Shown here one piece after another: positions 51,974 through 59,449 of a stretch of DNA of 64,000 nt. The notes beneath the pieces are model-generated. The model saw only the letters and a program-made list of their open reading frames with translations. It did not search any database and was not told the DNA's origin. The position numbers and the translations under genes are program-made. This DNA comes from Halorubrum trapanicum (GTDB taxonomy: Archaea > Halobacteriota > Halobacteria > Halobacteriales > Haloferacaceae). Numbering within the stretch: position 1 is the first letter of the stretch; every line of letters starts with the position of its first letter. Where the stretch lies: the NCBI RefSeq assembly GCF_002355655.1, contig NZ_AP017569.1, positions 868,001-932,000 of the forward strand, given 5' to 3'.

Positions 51974-53731
51974 TTACGCCTCCACCCCCGCTTCGAGGGT
52001 CGACTTGATCTCCGCTGCGAGTTCGTCGGCCTTGAACCGCACGCCGTTGTACTTGTTCACGCGGTCGACCCGTTCGAGCACGTCGTGCTCGACGAGGTCC
52101 GCGAACTGCCCCTGTTCGTTACACTCGACGACGACCGTTCGCTCGGCCGCCGCGACGTCCTCGGAGAGGTCCGGCCGCGGGAAGACGTACGGGACCGAGA
52201 GGACCCGTACGTCCAGTCCGTCCTCTTCGAGGAACTCGACCGCCTCGGCGAGCGCGCCCTCGTTCGACCCCCACGTGACCACGAGGGTGTCGGCGTCCTC
52301 GGCGCCGAACTCGCGCGGGCTCCAGTCCTCGCGCTCGCGGGCCGTCTCCACCTTCCGGTTTCGCTTGTCGACCTGCGCGACGCGCATGTCGGTGTCCTCG
52401 GTCCGGCGCCCCTGCTCGTCGTGTTCGAGGCCGGTGGACATGTGCGCGCCGTCGGCCGTGCCGGGGAACGCCCGCGGCGAGATCCCGTCGTCGGTGATCT
52501 CGTGGGGCTGAAAGCCGCCCGACTCGCTGGTGTGGTCGTCGATCGTCGTCTCGTCGACGACGTTGCCGCGGTCGACCTCCACCTCGTCCATGTCGAAGGT
52601 CTCCGGGGAGAACGTCTGCTCGGTGACCGCCATCGAGAGGTCGGCGGTGAGGTAGACGGGGAGCTGGTACTTCTCGGCGAGGTTGAACGCCTCGACCGTC
52701 TTCCAGAAGCACTCGTCGATCGTCGTCGGCGCGAGGACGAACCGCGGGACCTCGCCGTGGCCGCCGTACAGCATCTGGTTCAGGTCGCCCTGCTCCTGTT
52801 TCGTCGGCATCCCCGTCGAGGGGCCCGAGCGCATCACGTTACAGATGACGAGGGGCGTCTCCGAGGTGGCGATGAGCCCGAACGTCTCCGTCATCAGGTC
52901 GATCCCCGGCCCGGAGGTCGCCGTCATCGCGCGGGCGCCGCCGCGGGCCGCGCCCAGCGCCATGTTGATCGCCGACAGCTCGTCTTCCGCCTGAACGACG
53001 TGACCGCCGTACCGCTCGATGCGGCCGGTGAGGTACGTCATCACGTCGGTCGCGGGCGTAATCGGGTAGCCGGCGTAGAAGCGGCAGCCGGCCGCGATGG
53101 CGCCCATACCGATCGCCTCGTCGCCGTTGAGGAGGACGTAGTCCTCGTCGGTGGTCTCCAGCGAGTAGTCGAACTCGTGGTCGTACTCGTCGGCGACGTG
53201 CGACTGGCCCGCGCGGGCCGCCTCCTTGTTGTTGTCGACGAGCTTCTGTCCCTTGTCCTTGAACCGCTTCTCCAGCGCCGAATCGAGGTTCTCGATGGGG
53301 AAATCCGCCACCTCGCAGGCGGCGCCGAGCGCGACGACGTTCCGCATGATCGCCCCGCCGGCCTCCTCGGCGAGGCTCTTGAGGGGCACATCGAGCCCGA
53401 TCATCCCCTCGGGGATTTCGACGTCCTGCATCGTGGTCCGCTCGCCGTCGTAGATGATCACCGACCCCTCGTGGAGCTCGTCGAGGTTCTCCTCGATCGT
53501 CCGGGGGGTCAACGCGATGAGCACGTCGAGTCGGTCAACGACGCTCTGTACCTTGTCGACGGAGGTCCGCACCTTGTAGGCGGTGTACCCGCCTCGGATC
53601 CGCGATGCGAAGTCCTTCGACGTGAACACGTGCCGACCCGCGCGGGAAAGCGCCTGTGCGAAGATCTTCCCCGTCGAGTCGATGCCGTCGCCGGCCTCTC
53701 CGCCGACAGCCCAGTTGAAATCCGCGGCCAT
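51974..53731 (-). CDS. korA: 2-oxoacid:ferredoxin oxidoreductase gamma-alpha fusion subunit
   Basis: A 585-aa fusion. Residues ~1-190 are the gamma domain (FNWAVGGEAGDGIDSTGKIFAQ, FASRIRGGYTAYKVR). Residues ~205-585 are the alpha domain (GDEAIGMGAIAAGCRFYAGYPITPATDVM in part, then TATSGPGIDLMTETFGLIATSETP in part, and VVTWGSNEGALAEAVEFL). The fused gamma-alpha layout is the haloarchaeal type. It forms an alpha2beta2-like enzyme with KorB in the cytosol. A minus-strand TATATAAG lies ~120 bp upstream. Confidence 0.92.
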   Translation of the reverse strand: MAADFNWAVGGEAGDGIDSTGKIFAQALSRAGRHVFTSKDFASRIRGGYTAYKVRTSVDKVQSVVDRLDVLIALTPRTIEENLDELHEGSVIIYDGERTTMQDVEIPEGMIGLDVPLKSLAEEAGGAIMRNVVALGAACEVADFPIENLDSALEKRFKDKGQKLVDNNKEAARAGQSHVADEYDHEFDYSLETTDEDYVLLNGDEAIGMGAIAAGCRFYAGYPITPATDVMTYLTGRIERYGGHVVQAEDELSAINMALGAARGGARAMTATSGPGIDLMTETFGLIATSETPLVICNVMRSGPSTGMPTKQEQGDLNQMLYGGHGEVPRFVLAPTTIDECFWKTVEAFNLAEKYQLPVYLTADLSMAVTEQTFSPETFDMDEVEVDRGNVVDETTIDDHTSESGGFQPHEITDDGISPRAFPGTADGAHMSTGLEHDEQGRRTEDTDMRVAQVDKRNRKVETAREREDWSPREFGAEDADTLVVTWGSNEGALAEAVEFLEEDGLDVRVLSVPYVFPRPDLSEDVAAAERTVVVECNEQGQFADLVEHDVLERVDRVNKYNGVRFKADELAAEIKSTLEAGVEA

Positions 53732-53849
53732 GTGCTATGGGCAAGGTTCCGGCGGACTCATCAAAAGGCTTCTGGAAGGAGCCACCGAGGTGTTTCTGGA
53801 CGAACGTGTTCGCTCTCGCGAATACTGTCGGCTCTAAGCGCTGTATTCG

Positions 53850-53862
53850 GCTTATATACGAA
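53850..53862 (-). promoter_or_regulatory. Putative TATA box of korAB
   Basis: On the minus strand, ATTCGTATATAAGCC is the most AT-rich point in the 384-bp gap between korA and the gene at 54116. It lies ~120 bp before the korA ATG, implying a ~90-nt leader. The plus-strand half of this gap shows no clear TATA box or gene. Confidence 0.55.
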
Positions 53863-54115
53863 TATAATTGAACATACATCCACCGTATTCCTCACGATCG
53901 ACCCCTCGCGTCGGACCCGTTTTCGACGATTATCGAACATTCTCGGCCGGGAGCGTACCTCCCGGACGCGTCGGCGAAGGCGGCGGTGTGACGAGAGCGT
54001 GGGCGTCGCCGAGTGCGCGCGTTTCGACTCGGGGCGCGCCGCGGGAAGCGGTTTCGGCACGGGCAGGACCGACCCCGACGGGAAGGGGTTTGTGTCTCCC
54101 CCGCCGATCCGTCGT

Positions 54116-54760
54116 ATGGACACGACAGCGACGGTCGAGGCGGTCGAGGCGGTCGGCCCCGACACGTACGCCCTCCGCTTCCGCGCGCCCGAGGGGTTCG
54201 CGGCCGAACCCGGACAGTTCGTGAAGCTCGGCACCGAGATCGAGGGGGAGTCGGTCGCGCGCTTCTACACCCTCTCGTCGCCGCGCGTGGGCGAGACGTT
54301 CGAGGTCACGGTCGGCATCGACCCCGAGGAGGGCGGGGAGTTCTCGGCGTTCCTCTCGGACGCCGAGGCCGGCACCGAGATGACCCTCTCCGGCCCGTAC
54401 GGCGACCAGCACTACGACGGCGAGCCCCGCGCGGTCGTGATCGCGGGGGGTCCCGGGATCGGCCCCGCGGTCGCCATCGCGGAGCGCGCGCTCGACGAGG
54501 GCGCCGAGGCCGCGGTCGTCTACCGCGACGACGACGTCGCGCACGCCGACCGGATCGACGCACTCCGCGAGCGCGGCGCCGATATTCGGCTCCTCGACGC
54601 GGGCGACCCCCTGACCGACGCCGTCGCCGAGGTCATCATCGGCGCGGACGGCGAGACCGTGTTCGTCTACGGGTTCGCCGACCTCGTCGCCGACGCGGAG
54701 GCCGCGGTCGACGCGGCCGGGGGCGACGCGGACGCCGCGAAGGTCGAGAACTTCGGATAG
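54116..54760 (+). CDS. Ferredoxin-NAD(P) reductase-like FAD protein
   Basis: A 214-aa two-domain reductase. The FAD-binding barrel has FYTLSSPR (RxYSxx-like flavin motif) and AFLSDAEAGTEMTLSGPYG. The pyridine-nucleotide domain has VVIAGGPGIGPAVAIA and ends in a shortened FVYGFADLVADAEAAV without the terminal Cys-Gly block of classic FNRs. It probably passes electrons between NAD(P)H and a ferredoxin-like partner. Being next to korAB on the other strand is suggestive, but not proof, of a shared ferredoxin. Confidence 0.85.
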   Translation: MDTTATVEAVEAVGPDTYALRFRAPEGFAAEPGQFVKLGTEIEGESVARFYTLSSPRVGETFEVTVGIDPEEGGEFSAFLSDAEAGTEMTLSGPYGDQHYDGEPRAVVIAGGPGIGPAVAIAERALDEGAEAAVVYRDDDVAHADRIDALRERGADIRLLDAGDPLTDAVAEVIIGADGETVFVYGFADLVADAEAAVDAAGGDADAAKVENFG

Positions 54761-54844
54761 CGGGCGTCCGGACGGCCGACATCGCCCCGCGGCCTCGCCC
54801 GCCGGTGCCGCCACGCTTTACGTACTCCCCCGAGAGGTGTGGGT

Positions 54845-55870
54845 ATGGACTACCGACGACTCGGCGACACCGGGCTCAGCGTCTCGGAGCTCTGCTTCGG
54901 GACGTGGCGGTTCGGGCGCGAGACGAACGGCGTCGTGGAGACGGGCCGCGAGGAGTCGCACGAACTGCTCGACGCGGCCGCGGACCGCGGGATCAACTTC
55001 ATCGACACGGCCAACGTGTACGGGAACCCGAACGGGACGAGCGAGGAGTACATCGGCGAGTGGCTCGCGGACCGCGACCGCGAGGACTACGTGATCGCCT
55101 CGAAGGTGTACTTCCCGTTCGACGGGCGCGGCGAGCCCGGCCCGAACGACTCGGGGCTCGGTCGGAAGCACGTCCGCGCGCAGATCGAGGGCACCCTCGA
55201 CCGGCTCGGCACCGACTACCTCGACGTCTACTACATCCACCGCTGGGACGAGGAGACGCCGATCGAGGAGACGATGCGCGCGCTCGACGAGCTGGTCGCG
55301 GAGGGGAAAGTGCACCACCTCGGCGCGTCGACGATGGCGGCCTGGCAGCTGACCAAAGCGCAGTGGACGGCGGACGTCAACGACTACGCGAGCTTCGACG
55401 CCGTCCAGCCGCTCCACCACGCCGGCTACTACGAGGACGTGAGCGAGTACCTCGACGTCTGTATCGATCAGGACCTCGCGGTCTGCCCGTACTCCCCGCT
55501 CGCGGGCGGGTTCCTCACCGGGAAGTACGAGCGCGCCGACCCGGACGACCCCGAGAAAGTGATCGCGCCGGACGGCTCGCGCGCGAGCTTCGACGACCGG
55601 TTCGAGCGCTTCTACCTCTCGGAGCGCGGCTGGAAGGTGCTCGACGCGGTCCGCGAGGTCGCCGACGAGCTGGACGCCACGCCCGCGCAGGTCGCGCTCG
55701 CGTGGCTCACCGAGTGGGACGAGTTCACCTGCGTCCCCATCGTCGGCGCGCGGACGGTCGACCAGCTCGACGAGAACGTCGCGGCCGCCGACCTCGACCT
55801 CTCCGACGAGCAGTGGGACCGGATCATGGACGCGCGGTACGCCCCCGACGGGACGCTCTGGGGACACTGA
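54845..55870 (+). CDS. Aldo/keto reductase
   Basis: A 341-aa NADPH-dependent TIM-barrel reductase. The catalytic tetrad is visible: Asp in [11 protein letters not shown], Tyr in the same motif (VYG), Lys in YVIASKVYF and His in VYYIHRWD. The cofactor end includes [17 protein letters not shown]. It resembles the Kv-beta/YajO-type AKR branch. The start ATG at 54845 ([16 protein letters not shown]) is the canonical AKR N-terminus; GTG at 54839 would add two residues. Substrate unknown. Confidence 0.9.
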   Translation: MDYRRLGDTGLSVSELCFGTWRFGRETNGVVETGREESHELLDAAADRGINFIDTANVYGNPNGTSEEYIGEWLADRDREDYVIASKVYFPFDGRGEPGPNDSGLGRKHVRAQIEGTLDRLGTDYLDVYYIHRWDEETPIEETMRALDELVAEGKVHHLGASTMAAWQLTKAQWTADVNDYASFDAVQPLHHAGYYEDVSEYLDVCIDQDLAVCPYSPLAGGFLTGKYERADPDDPEKVIAPDGSRASFDDRFERFYLSERGWKVLDAVREVADELDATPAQVALAWLTEWDEFTCVPIVGARTVDQLDENVAAADLDLSDEQWDRIMDARYAPDGTLWGH

Positions 55871-55918
55871 GCGCGGGGACCAGCGACGGGCGGCCGCGTC
55901 CGAATCGGAGCGCGGCCG

Positions 55919-56140
55919 CTACTCGTCGAAGTCGGGGAGGTCGTCCGGCGCCTCGAAGTCGGCCTCCCAGTCGATGTACTCCTCCTTCAGCGTCTCGCAG
56001 ACGATCTGTCCGAGTTCGGTCAGGCCGGCGTTGATCGCGGAGACGGTCCCCCACGAATCGAGGTCCGGGTGGAGGTCGCGCTCCTTCCAGTCCTCGGGGA
56101 GCCCCGGCGCGTGGTAGCCGACGCGGTCGGCGAAGTCGTC
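55919..56140 (-). pseudogene. C-terminal 73 codons of a host gene split by the integrated element
   Basis: The minus strand encodes DDFADRVGYHAPGLPEDWKE through APDDLPDFDE and a TAG stop at 55919-55921. It has no start of its own. The missing N-terminal half lies 3 kb away at 59214-59449 in the same orientation. The two pieces together hold 458 nt, one short of the 459 nt of an intact 152-codon gene. The residue lost at the junction is a Trp that is present in the element-borne copy (FDFFW). Protein family of unknown function. Confidence 0.9.
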
Positions 56141-56155
56141 GTTTCTTAACTAGAC

Positions 56156-56171
56156 GACTCGTTGGTTATTC
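56156..56171. repeat. Left inverted repeat of the integrative element
   Basis: GACTCGTTGGTTATTC, 15 bp inside the left junction, matches the reverse complement of 59186-59201 at 15 of 16 positions. It is a probable recombinase-binding arm. Confidence 0.8.
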
Positions 56172-56178
56172 ACTGAAT

Positions 56179-56237
56179 CTATAAGTGCTACTCGACGTAT
56201 GATATGACAAGCACCCACTGATACGCGAAAGTGGGTG
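56179..56237 (+). promoter_or_regulatory. Integrase promoter with inverted repeat
   Basis: TCTATAAGT (56179-56187) is a TATA-like box. Downstream lies a perfect 8-bp inverted repeat CACCCACT (56212-56219) / AGTGGGTG (56230-56237) with a 10-bp spacer, just before the Shine-Dalgarno GGAGG at 56242-56246 and the ATG at 56256. It could be an operator or a leader hairpin that limits integrase expression. Confidence 0.55.
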
Positions 56238-56255
56238 TGGCGGAGGCTCCAACCT

Positions 56256-57653
56256 ATGACCGACACACCCGAAGAAAAGTACGCATCGATACAGCAAACC
56301 GTTTGGGGTGATGAGGACACCTTTGAGATTGACGGCTACGTTGATACTGGAAAATTAACCCAAGCCGAAGCCGAGCGGATCCAAGAGCTGTGTGACGCCT
56401 TTGACGGCGAGAAGCTTGACCGTCAGAACCACACCGAAAAGAAACAGTCCTTCGAGCCCGACAAGCGGAAGGACAAGAGCTATTCGACATTGTGGGGATG
56501 GATGTATCGCCTTTCGCGGATGGGGAGAGATCTAAAGAACGCTGATTTCACTGTGGACACGTTGACCGAAGCCGAAGCGGCGGATCTCAACGATTTGATG
56601 GAACGGGGCTACTACAAAGCAGAGGTGCCGAACTGTAACGGCATGAGCAAGGGGACTATCCGGACCTATCAGTTTGCTCTCCGCATTTTCTACCGATATC
56701 ACTCCGATCTCGGCGTTGACCCGGAGCACATAGCGATTTACAGCGAAGATGGTGATAGCTCCGTGGACCCCGACGATATGCTCACACGGGACGAAATAGA
56801 ACGGCTCAAAGACGCTGCGGACCACCCGCGTGACAAGATGATCCTGACGTTGCTCCTGTACACCGGGATGCGGAGCAACGCGCTCCGTACGCTCCGTGTG
56901 AAGGACGTAAAACACCTCAACGACGAGAATAAGACGGGCCGCTATCGCTTCAATCCCAGCGTGGACCACGGCCTGAAAGGTGCCGACGACAGGAACGGGT
57001 GGCGGCCACTCCTATTGGCCGAGGGGGCGGTTCGGCAGTGGGTGAATAATTACCACCCCGCAAGAGGAGATGCTGATTTTGAAGAGTGTTTCCTGATTAC
57101 TGGAAAACCGAACTACGGGAAGTCGAACCCAAGAAGCCCGGTCGGGAATAACTGTCTTCGGTACGTGTTGAACACGCTCCAAAATGAGACGGGCATCGAG
57201 AAGCCACTCAACCCGCACTCACTGCGTCACAACTTCGTGACGATCTGTAAGCGCGATTACGATATGGATAATGACACGATCAAGTGGTTGATTGGACACA
57301 CCAAAGACAGTCAGGTGATGGAAACAACCTACAGCCACCTGTCAGACATGGACTTTCGGGAGAAGGCCGAAGAAAAGGCCGGATTGATTGACGAAACCAG
57401 CCGGAGCACACTCACACCCAAGCAGTGTAGTTGTGGCGAGAAAGTCGCACCGACCGCGAAGGCGTGCCCAAACTGTGGGATGCTGTTCAGCCCCGACGCG
57501 CGGGCGGTTGAAGAGGAAACGGAACAGCAAGTCAAAGACACTTATAAAGAAGCAGGGAAGGCCGGCGATGTTCAAGCCATTGACGACGTTGACGAACTAC
57601 TCGAAAATCCCGCTGTCAAACAAGCACTAATTGAGAAGCTCCAAGAAGATTAG
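56256..57653 (+). CDS. Tyrosine recombinase/integrase with C-terminal zinc ribbon
   Basis: A 465-aa site-specific recombinase. The N-terminal ~170 residues are the core-binding helical domain (SYSTLWGWMYRLSRMGRDL). The catalytic residues are R206 (TGMRSNAL), H321-x2-R324 (HSLRHNF), H348 (IGHTKDS) and Y359 (TTYSHL). Residues 391-407 form a CxC/CxxC zinc ribbon (CSCGEK, ACPNCGM), an unusual tail that may contact DNA or a partner. Start ATG at 56256 has a good SD (GGAGG); an upstream in-frame ATG at 56235 lies in the hairpin. Base composition is AT-richer than the surrounding chromosome, showing foreign origin. All catalytic residues are intact. Confidence 0.94.
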   Translation: MTDTPEEKYASIQQTVWGDEDTFEIDGYVDTGKLTQAEAERIQELCDAFDGEKLDRQNHTEKKQSFEPDKRKDKSYSTLWGWMYRLSRMGRDLKNADFTVDTLTEAEAADLNDLMERGYYKAEVPNCNGMSKGTIRTYQFALRIFYRYHSDLGVDPEHIAIYSEDGDSSVDPDDMLTRDEIERLKDAADHPRDKMILTLLLYTGMRSNALRTLRVKDVKHLNDENKTGRYRFNPSVDHGLKGADDRNGWRPLLLAEGAVRQWVNNYHPARGDADFEECFLITGKPNYGKSNPRSPVGNNCLRYVLNTLQNETGIEKPLNPHSLRHNFVTICKRDYDMDNDTIKWLIGHTKDSQVMETTYSHLSDMDFREKAEEKAGLIDETSRSTLTPKQCSCGEKVAPTAKACPNCGMLFSPDARAVEEETEQQVKDTYKEAGKAGDVQAIDDVDELLENPAVKQALIEKLQED

Positions 57654-57666
57654 TCGGGCCAGTCAC

Positions 57667-57672
57667 TTTTTT
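57667..57672 (+). terminator. Oligo-T tract after the integrase
   Basis: TTTTTT begins 14 bp after the integrase stop in a low-GC setting, the form of an archaeal U-tract terminator. No stem is needed in archaea, and none is evident. Confidence 0.45.
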
Positions 57673-57722
57673 AGCGTCGTACAGGCTCTGTTCTCTCTGT
57701 TCGTGTAGTTACTCATACTTAG

Positions 57723-57730
57723 ACATATTT
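57723..57730. repeat. 8-bp target-site duplication, left (ACATATTT)
   Basis: ACATATTT directly precedes the GG of the left terminal inverted repeat and is repeated exactly at 58500-58507 after the right one. Confidence 0.88.
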
Positions 57731-57878
57731 GGCTCTGTTGAAATCCTATTCTTCAGACATATAATCAAATGAAACGACTGGTCGCTGAGGGTGCGTACAA
57801 ACACCTCCGTGAGGGCCCTCTTCGCCACAGCATTTACGTCGGACGGGAGCGTAACAGGTCCCCGATTCGTTAAGAACC

Positions 57879-58187
57879 ATGAAGATTCAAGAGCTCCCTG
57901 AGTGGACCGAAACAGAATTCGCGTTCCCGATCACGAGAGAATCGATCATCGATCAGGCTGGTGACACCGAGATTCACGCACCTGACGAAGAGGATTCAGA
58001 GACACTCTCTGCCATTCTTGAACGGAGTGGTAAAGAGACGTATCAGTCTCCAGATCACTTGCTTACTGCCATTCGTGGTAATGTGAGTGACGAGTATATC
58101 GGCCGGAAATACTACGATGACCGATCTGGAGATCGGAGCGGCCCTGAAAGCGACACGAGACAAGAAACGATTGATAGGTCGTTTTAA
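57879..58187 (+). CDS. DUF5789-family small protein (cargo of the IS6-like insertion)
   Basis: A 102-aa protein: MKIQELPEWTETEFAFPITRESIIDQAGDTEI at the N-terminus, then GKETYQSPDHLLTAIRGNVSDEYIGRKYYDDRSG, the pattern of the haloarchaeal DUF5789 family (function unknown). The last ~20 residues (SGPESDTRQETIDRSF) look non-homologous and may come from fusion to flanking DNA. It has its own ATG after CGTTAAGAACC. A 34-codon open frame just upstream (57769-57873) ends 5 bp before it and is probably a fragment. Its place inside a transposable unit implies horizontal movement. Confidence 0.75.
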   Translation: MKIQELPEWTETEFAFPITRESIIDQAGDTEIHAPDEEDSETLSAILERSGKETYQSPDHLLTAIRGNVSDEYIGRKYYDDRSGDRSGPESDTRQETIDRSF

Positions 58188-58200
58188 CTGGAATTAGGCG

Positions 58201-58358
58201 CTAAATCCCCTTCCTCAAGGAGCAACACAGGGAGCAAAGCGACCGAGTAGCGTTAACGAGAGCAAGCTCTCGTTCGCACATCAGAAATCTGCGATTTCTG
58301 AGGACACCCTCAAGGAGCGAACGGCTTCAGCCGTGAGCGAGTAGGGTGGGGTAGTTCA
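58201..58358 (+). mobile_element. Orphan IS200/IS605 (TnpB-type) right end, possible omega-RNA remnant
   Basis: CTAAATCCCCTTCCTCAAGGAGC, later followed by GAACGGCTTCAGCCGTGAGC with a perfect 6-bp hairpin (58321-58326/58329-58334) and a terminal GAGTAGGGTGGGGTAGTTCAC (in two parts: GAGTAGGGTGG, GGTAGTTCAC), looks like the 3' end of haloarchaeal IS1341/TnpB elements, where the omega-RNA is encoded. No tnpB or tnpA is present. CCTCAAGGAGC occurs twice (58213-58223, 58308-58318). The 95-bp stretch between holds two perfect hairpins: AACGAGAGC/GCTCTCGTT (58255-58274) and CAGAAATC/GATTTCTG (58282-58300). The identification is from memory of such ends, not from a search. Confidence 0.55.
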
Positions 58359-58499
58359 CTACTTCTTGAGATATCACAGCGAGAGCGAGGGGGCGAACCC
58401 AGAGTCGCAGATTCTACAGATCCGCACCGGTACGTGAGTCCCCTGTATTGACCGCAACCGGGTCAGAATATATCACCTGCTGAGGATTTCAACAGAACC

Positions 58500-58507
58500 A
58501 CATATTT
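58500..58507. repeat. 8-bp target-site duplication, right (ACATATTT)
   Basis: Exact copy of 57723-57730, directly after the right terminal inverted repeat of the 769-bp insertion. Confidence 0.88.
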
Positions 58508-58727
58508 GTGAATACAGTCGTAGCGGGATTGGTGGTAGGTGGGCTTACCGATGTAGTCGCTGTTGTTTACTTTGAGCTGATTTATTTTGGAATAAAAACT
58601 CCATGCGCAGTCCGACAGATACACCGGTATTTGATTCAAACTAAGAGTATCGTTGTGTCAAAGAAAGGTTTGGGCCTTGCTGTCGCTATGGTAGTGAAGT
58701 TATGTCGCCGCCGGTCAAACCTTAGGT

Positions 58728-59186
58728 ATGACGTTGAACGTACCAACACCCGATCCGCCCGAGCTTGAAGAGATTGACCCGAATGAATACGACGATGCCG
58801 ATGTAGTAGGCGATACGGACTATAAGCGCGAAGAGATAGAGGAATTACTTCGACAGGGCGCGTGGGAAGACGCGTTCACGGAGTGGGCGGAGGACACGGA
58901 TCTTGATGAGGAAGAATTTGAGATCCTGACCGACTTGGACATGATACAGCAGTTTGACTTTTTTTGGGATGCCTTCGCCGAGCGCGTCGGCTACCACGCG
59001 CCGGGAATCCCGGAGGACTGGAAGGAACGAAACTACCACCCGGACTTGGATAGTTGGGGAACCACTTCAGGAATCAATGCTGCGCTCACAGAACTGGGGC
59101 AAACCGCGTGTGATGTACTAAAAAACGAGTATATTGACTGGGAGAGCGAATATGAAGCGCCGGACGATCTCCCCGACTTCGATTAG
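58728..59186 (+). CDS. Element-borne full-length homologue of the interrupted host gene, 152 aa
   Basis: A 152-aa acidic protein: PPELEEIDPNEYDDADVVGD at the N-terminus, LLRQGAWEDAFTEWAEDTDLDEE, FDFFWDAFAERVGYHAPGIPEDWKE and HPDLDSWGT..INA.LTELGQ at the C-terminal half. By eye about three quarters of the C-terminal 72 residues equal those of the split host gene (55919-56140), and the intact lengths are the same. Its coding DNA is AT-richer than the host copy, so it has evolved elsewhere. It is on the opposite strand to the host gene and its stop overlaps the right inverted repeat. It probably restores the function lost on integration. Biochemical function unknown. Confidence 0.88.
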   Translation: MTLNVPTPDPPELEEIDPNEYDDADVVGDTDYKREEIEELLRQGAWEDAFTEWAEDTDLDEEEFEILTDLDMIQQFDFFWDAFAERVGYHAPGIPEDWKERNYHPDLDSWGTTSGINAALTELGQTACDVLKNEYIDWESEYEAPDDLPDFD

Positions 59187-59201
59187 AATAACAAACGAGT
59201 C
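59186..59201. repeat. Right inverted repeat of the integrative element
   Basis: GAATAACAAACGAGTC, starting in the stop codon of the gene-copy. It is part of a larger imperfect palindrome, AATAACAAA-CGAGTCA-TTTGGTTATT (59187-59212): two inverted arms around a 7-bp centre, the shape of a tyrosine-recombinase core site. Confidence 0.78.
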
Positions 59202-59213
59202 ATTTGGTTATTA

Positions 59214-59449
59214 CAAAAGAAGTCGAAGCGGGAGACGAGGTCCAGATCGACCGCGATCGCCCAGTCGGACTCGTCCATGTCGGTCGCGTCGGCCCACTCG
59301 GAGAACGCGTCCTCCCACGCCCCCTCGCGGAGGAGCGCCTCCAGGTCGTCGCGGCGGTACTCCCCGCCCGCCACCTCGGCGTCCTCGTACTCGTTCGGGT
59401 CGACGGCGGCGAGTTCGGGGGGCTCCGGCGGCTCGACGTCGAGTGACAT
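59214..59449 (-). pseudogene. N-terminal 78 codons of the split host gene
   Basis: From the ATG at 59449 the minus strand reads MSLDVEPPEPPELAAVDP... through GAWEDAFSEWADATDMDESD to RFDFF. It then runs into element DNA after two bases of codon 79 and terminates a few codons on (CNNQMTRLLF-stop). The start and its upstream region remain, so a truncated 88-aa product could still be made. Its C-terminal half is at 55919-56140. An in-frame upstream ATG (59476) would add a basic MARRRPPPG and is less likely. Confidence 0.9.

Larger units (their letters stand above)
57731..58499. mobile_element. 769-bp non-autonomous IS6-like insertion
   Basis: Terminal inverted repeats GGCTCTGTTGAAATCCT (57731-57747) and AGGATTTCAACAGAACC (58483-58499) match at 16 of 17 positions and are flanked by perfect 8-bp direct repeats ACATATTT. 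The GG..CTGTTG ends and the 8-bp duplication are the established hallmarks of IS6-family transposition. There is no transposase: the interior holds a DUF5789-type gene and an IS605-type right-end relic. It therefore needs a transposase supplied in trans, in the manner of a MITE with cargo. Confidence 0.88.
56141..59213. mobile_element. 3.07-kb integrative element with tyrosine recombinase and a replacement copy of its target gene
   Basis: Boundaries come from restoring the reading frame of the split host gene: left host sequence ends ...GAAGTCGTC at 56140 and right host sequence resumes CAAAAGAAGTCG at 59214. The element is clearly lower in GC than the chromosome. It contains an integrase (56256-57653), a nested IS6-like insertion (57731-58499) and a 152-aa homologue of the interrupted gene (58728-59186) on the opposite strand. 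Near-terminal inverted repeats GACTCGTT.GTTATTC (15 of 16) lie at 56156-56171 and 59186-59201. The 9-mer TTGGTTATT is also directly repeated near both ends (56162-56170, 59204-59212). No long direct repeat marks the junctions. Confidence 0.88.

Noticed and set aside
57769-57873. 34-codon frame (MKRLVAEGAYKHLREG...) before the DUF5789 gene
   Set aside because: Short, no family recognised, probably a leftover fragment within the IS6-like unit; not listed as a gene.
58508-58768. GTG-initiated 86-codon frame upstream of the element-borne gene copy
   Set aside because: It begins in the target duplication of the IS6-like insertion, overlaps the next gene by 41 bp, has no recognisable pattern after a short hydrophobic start, and no SD. 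Treated as non-coding; the 58508-58727 stretch otherwise shows only AT-rich sequence likely holding the copy's promoter.
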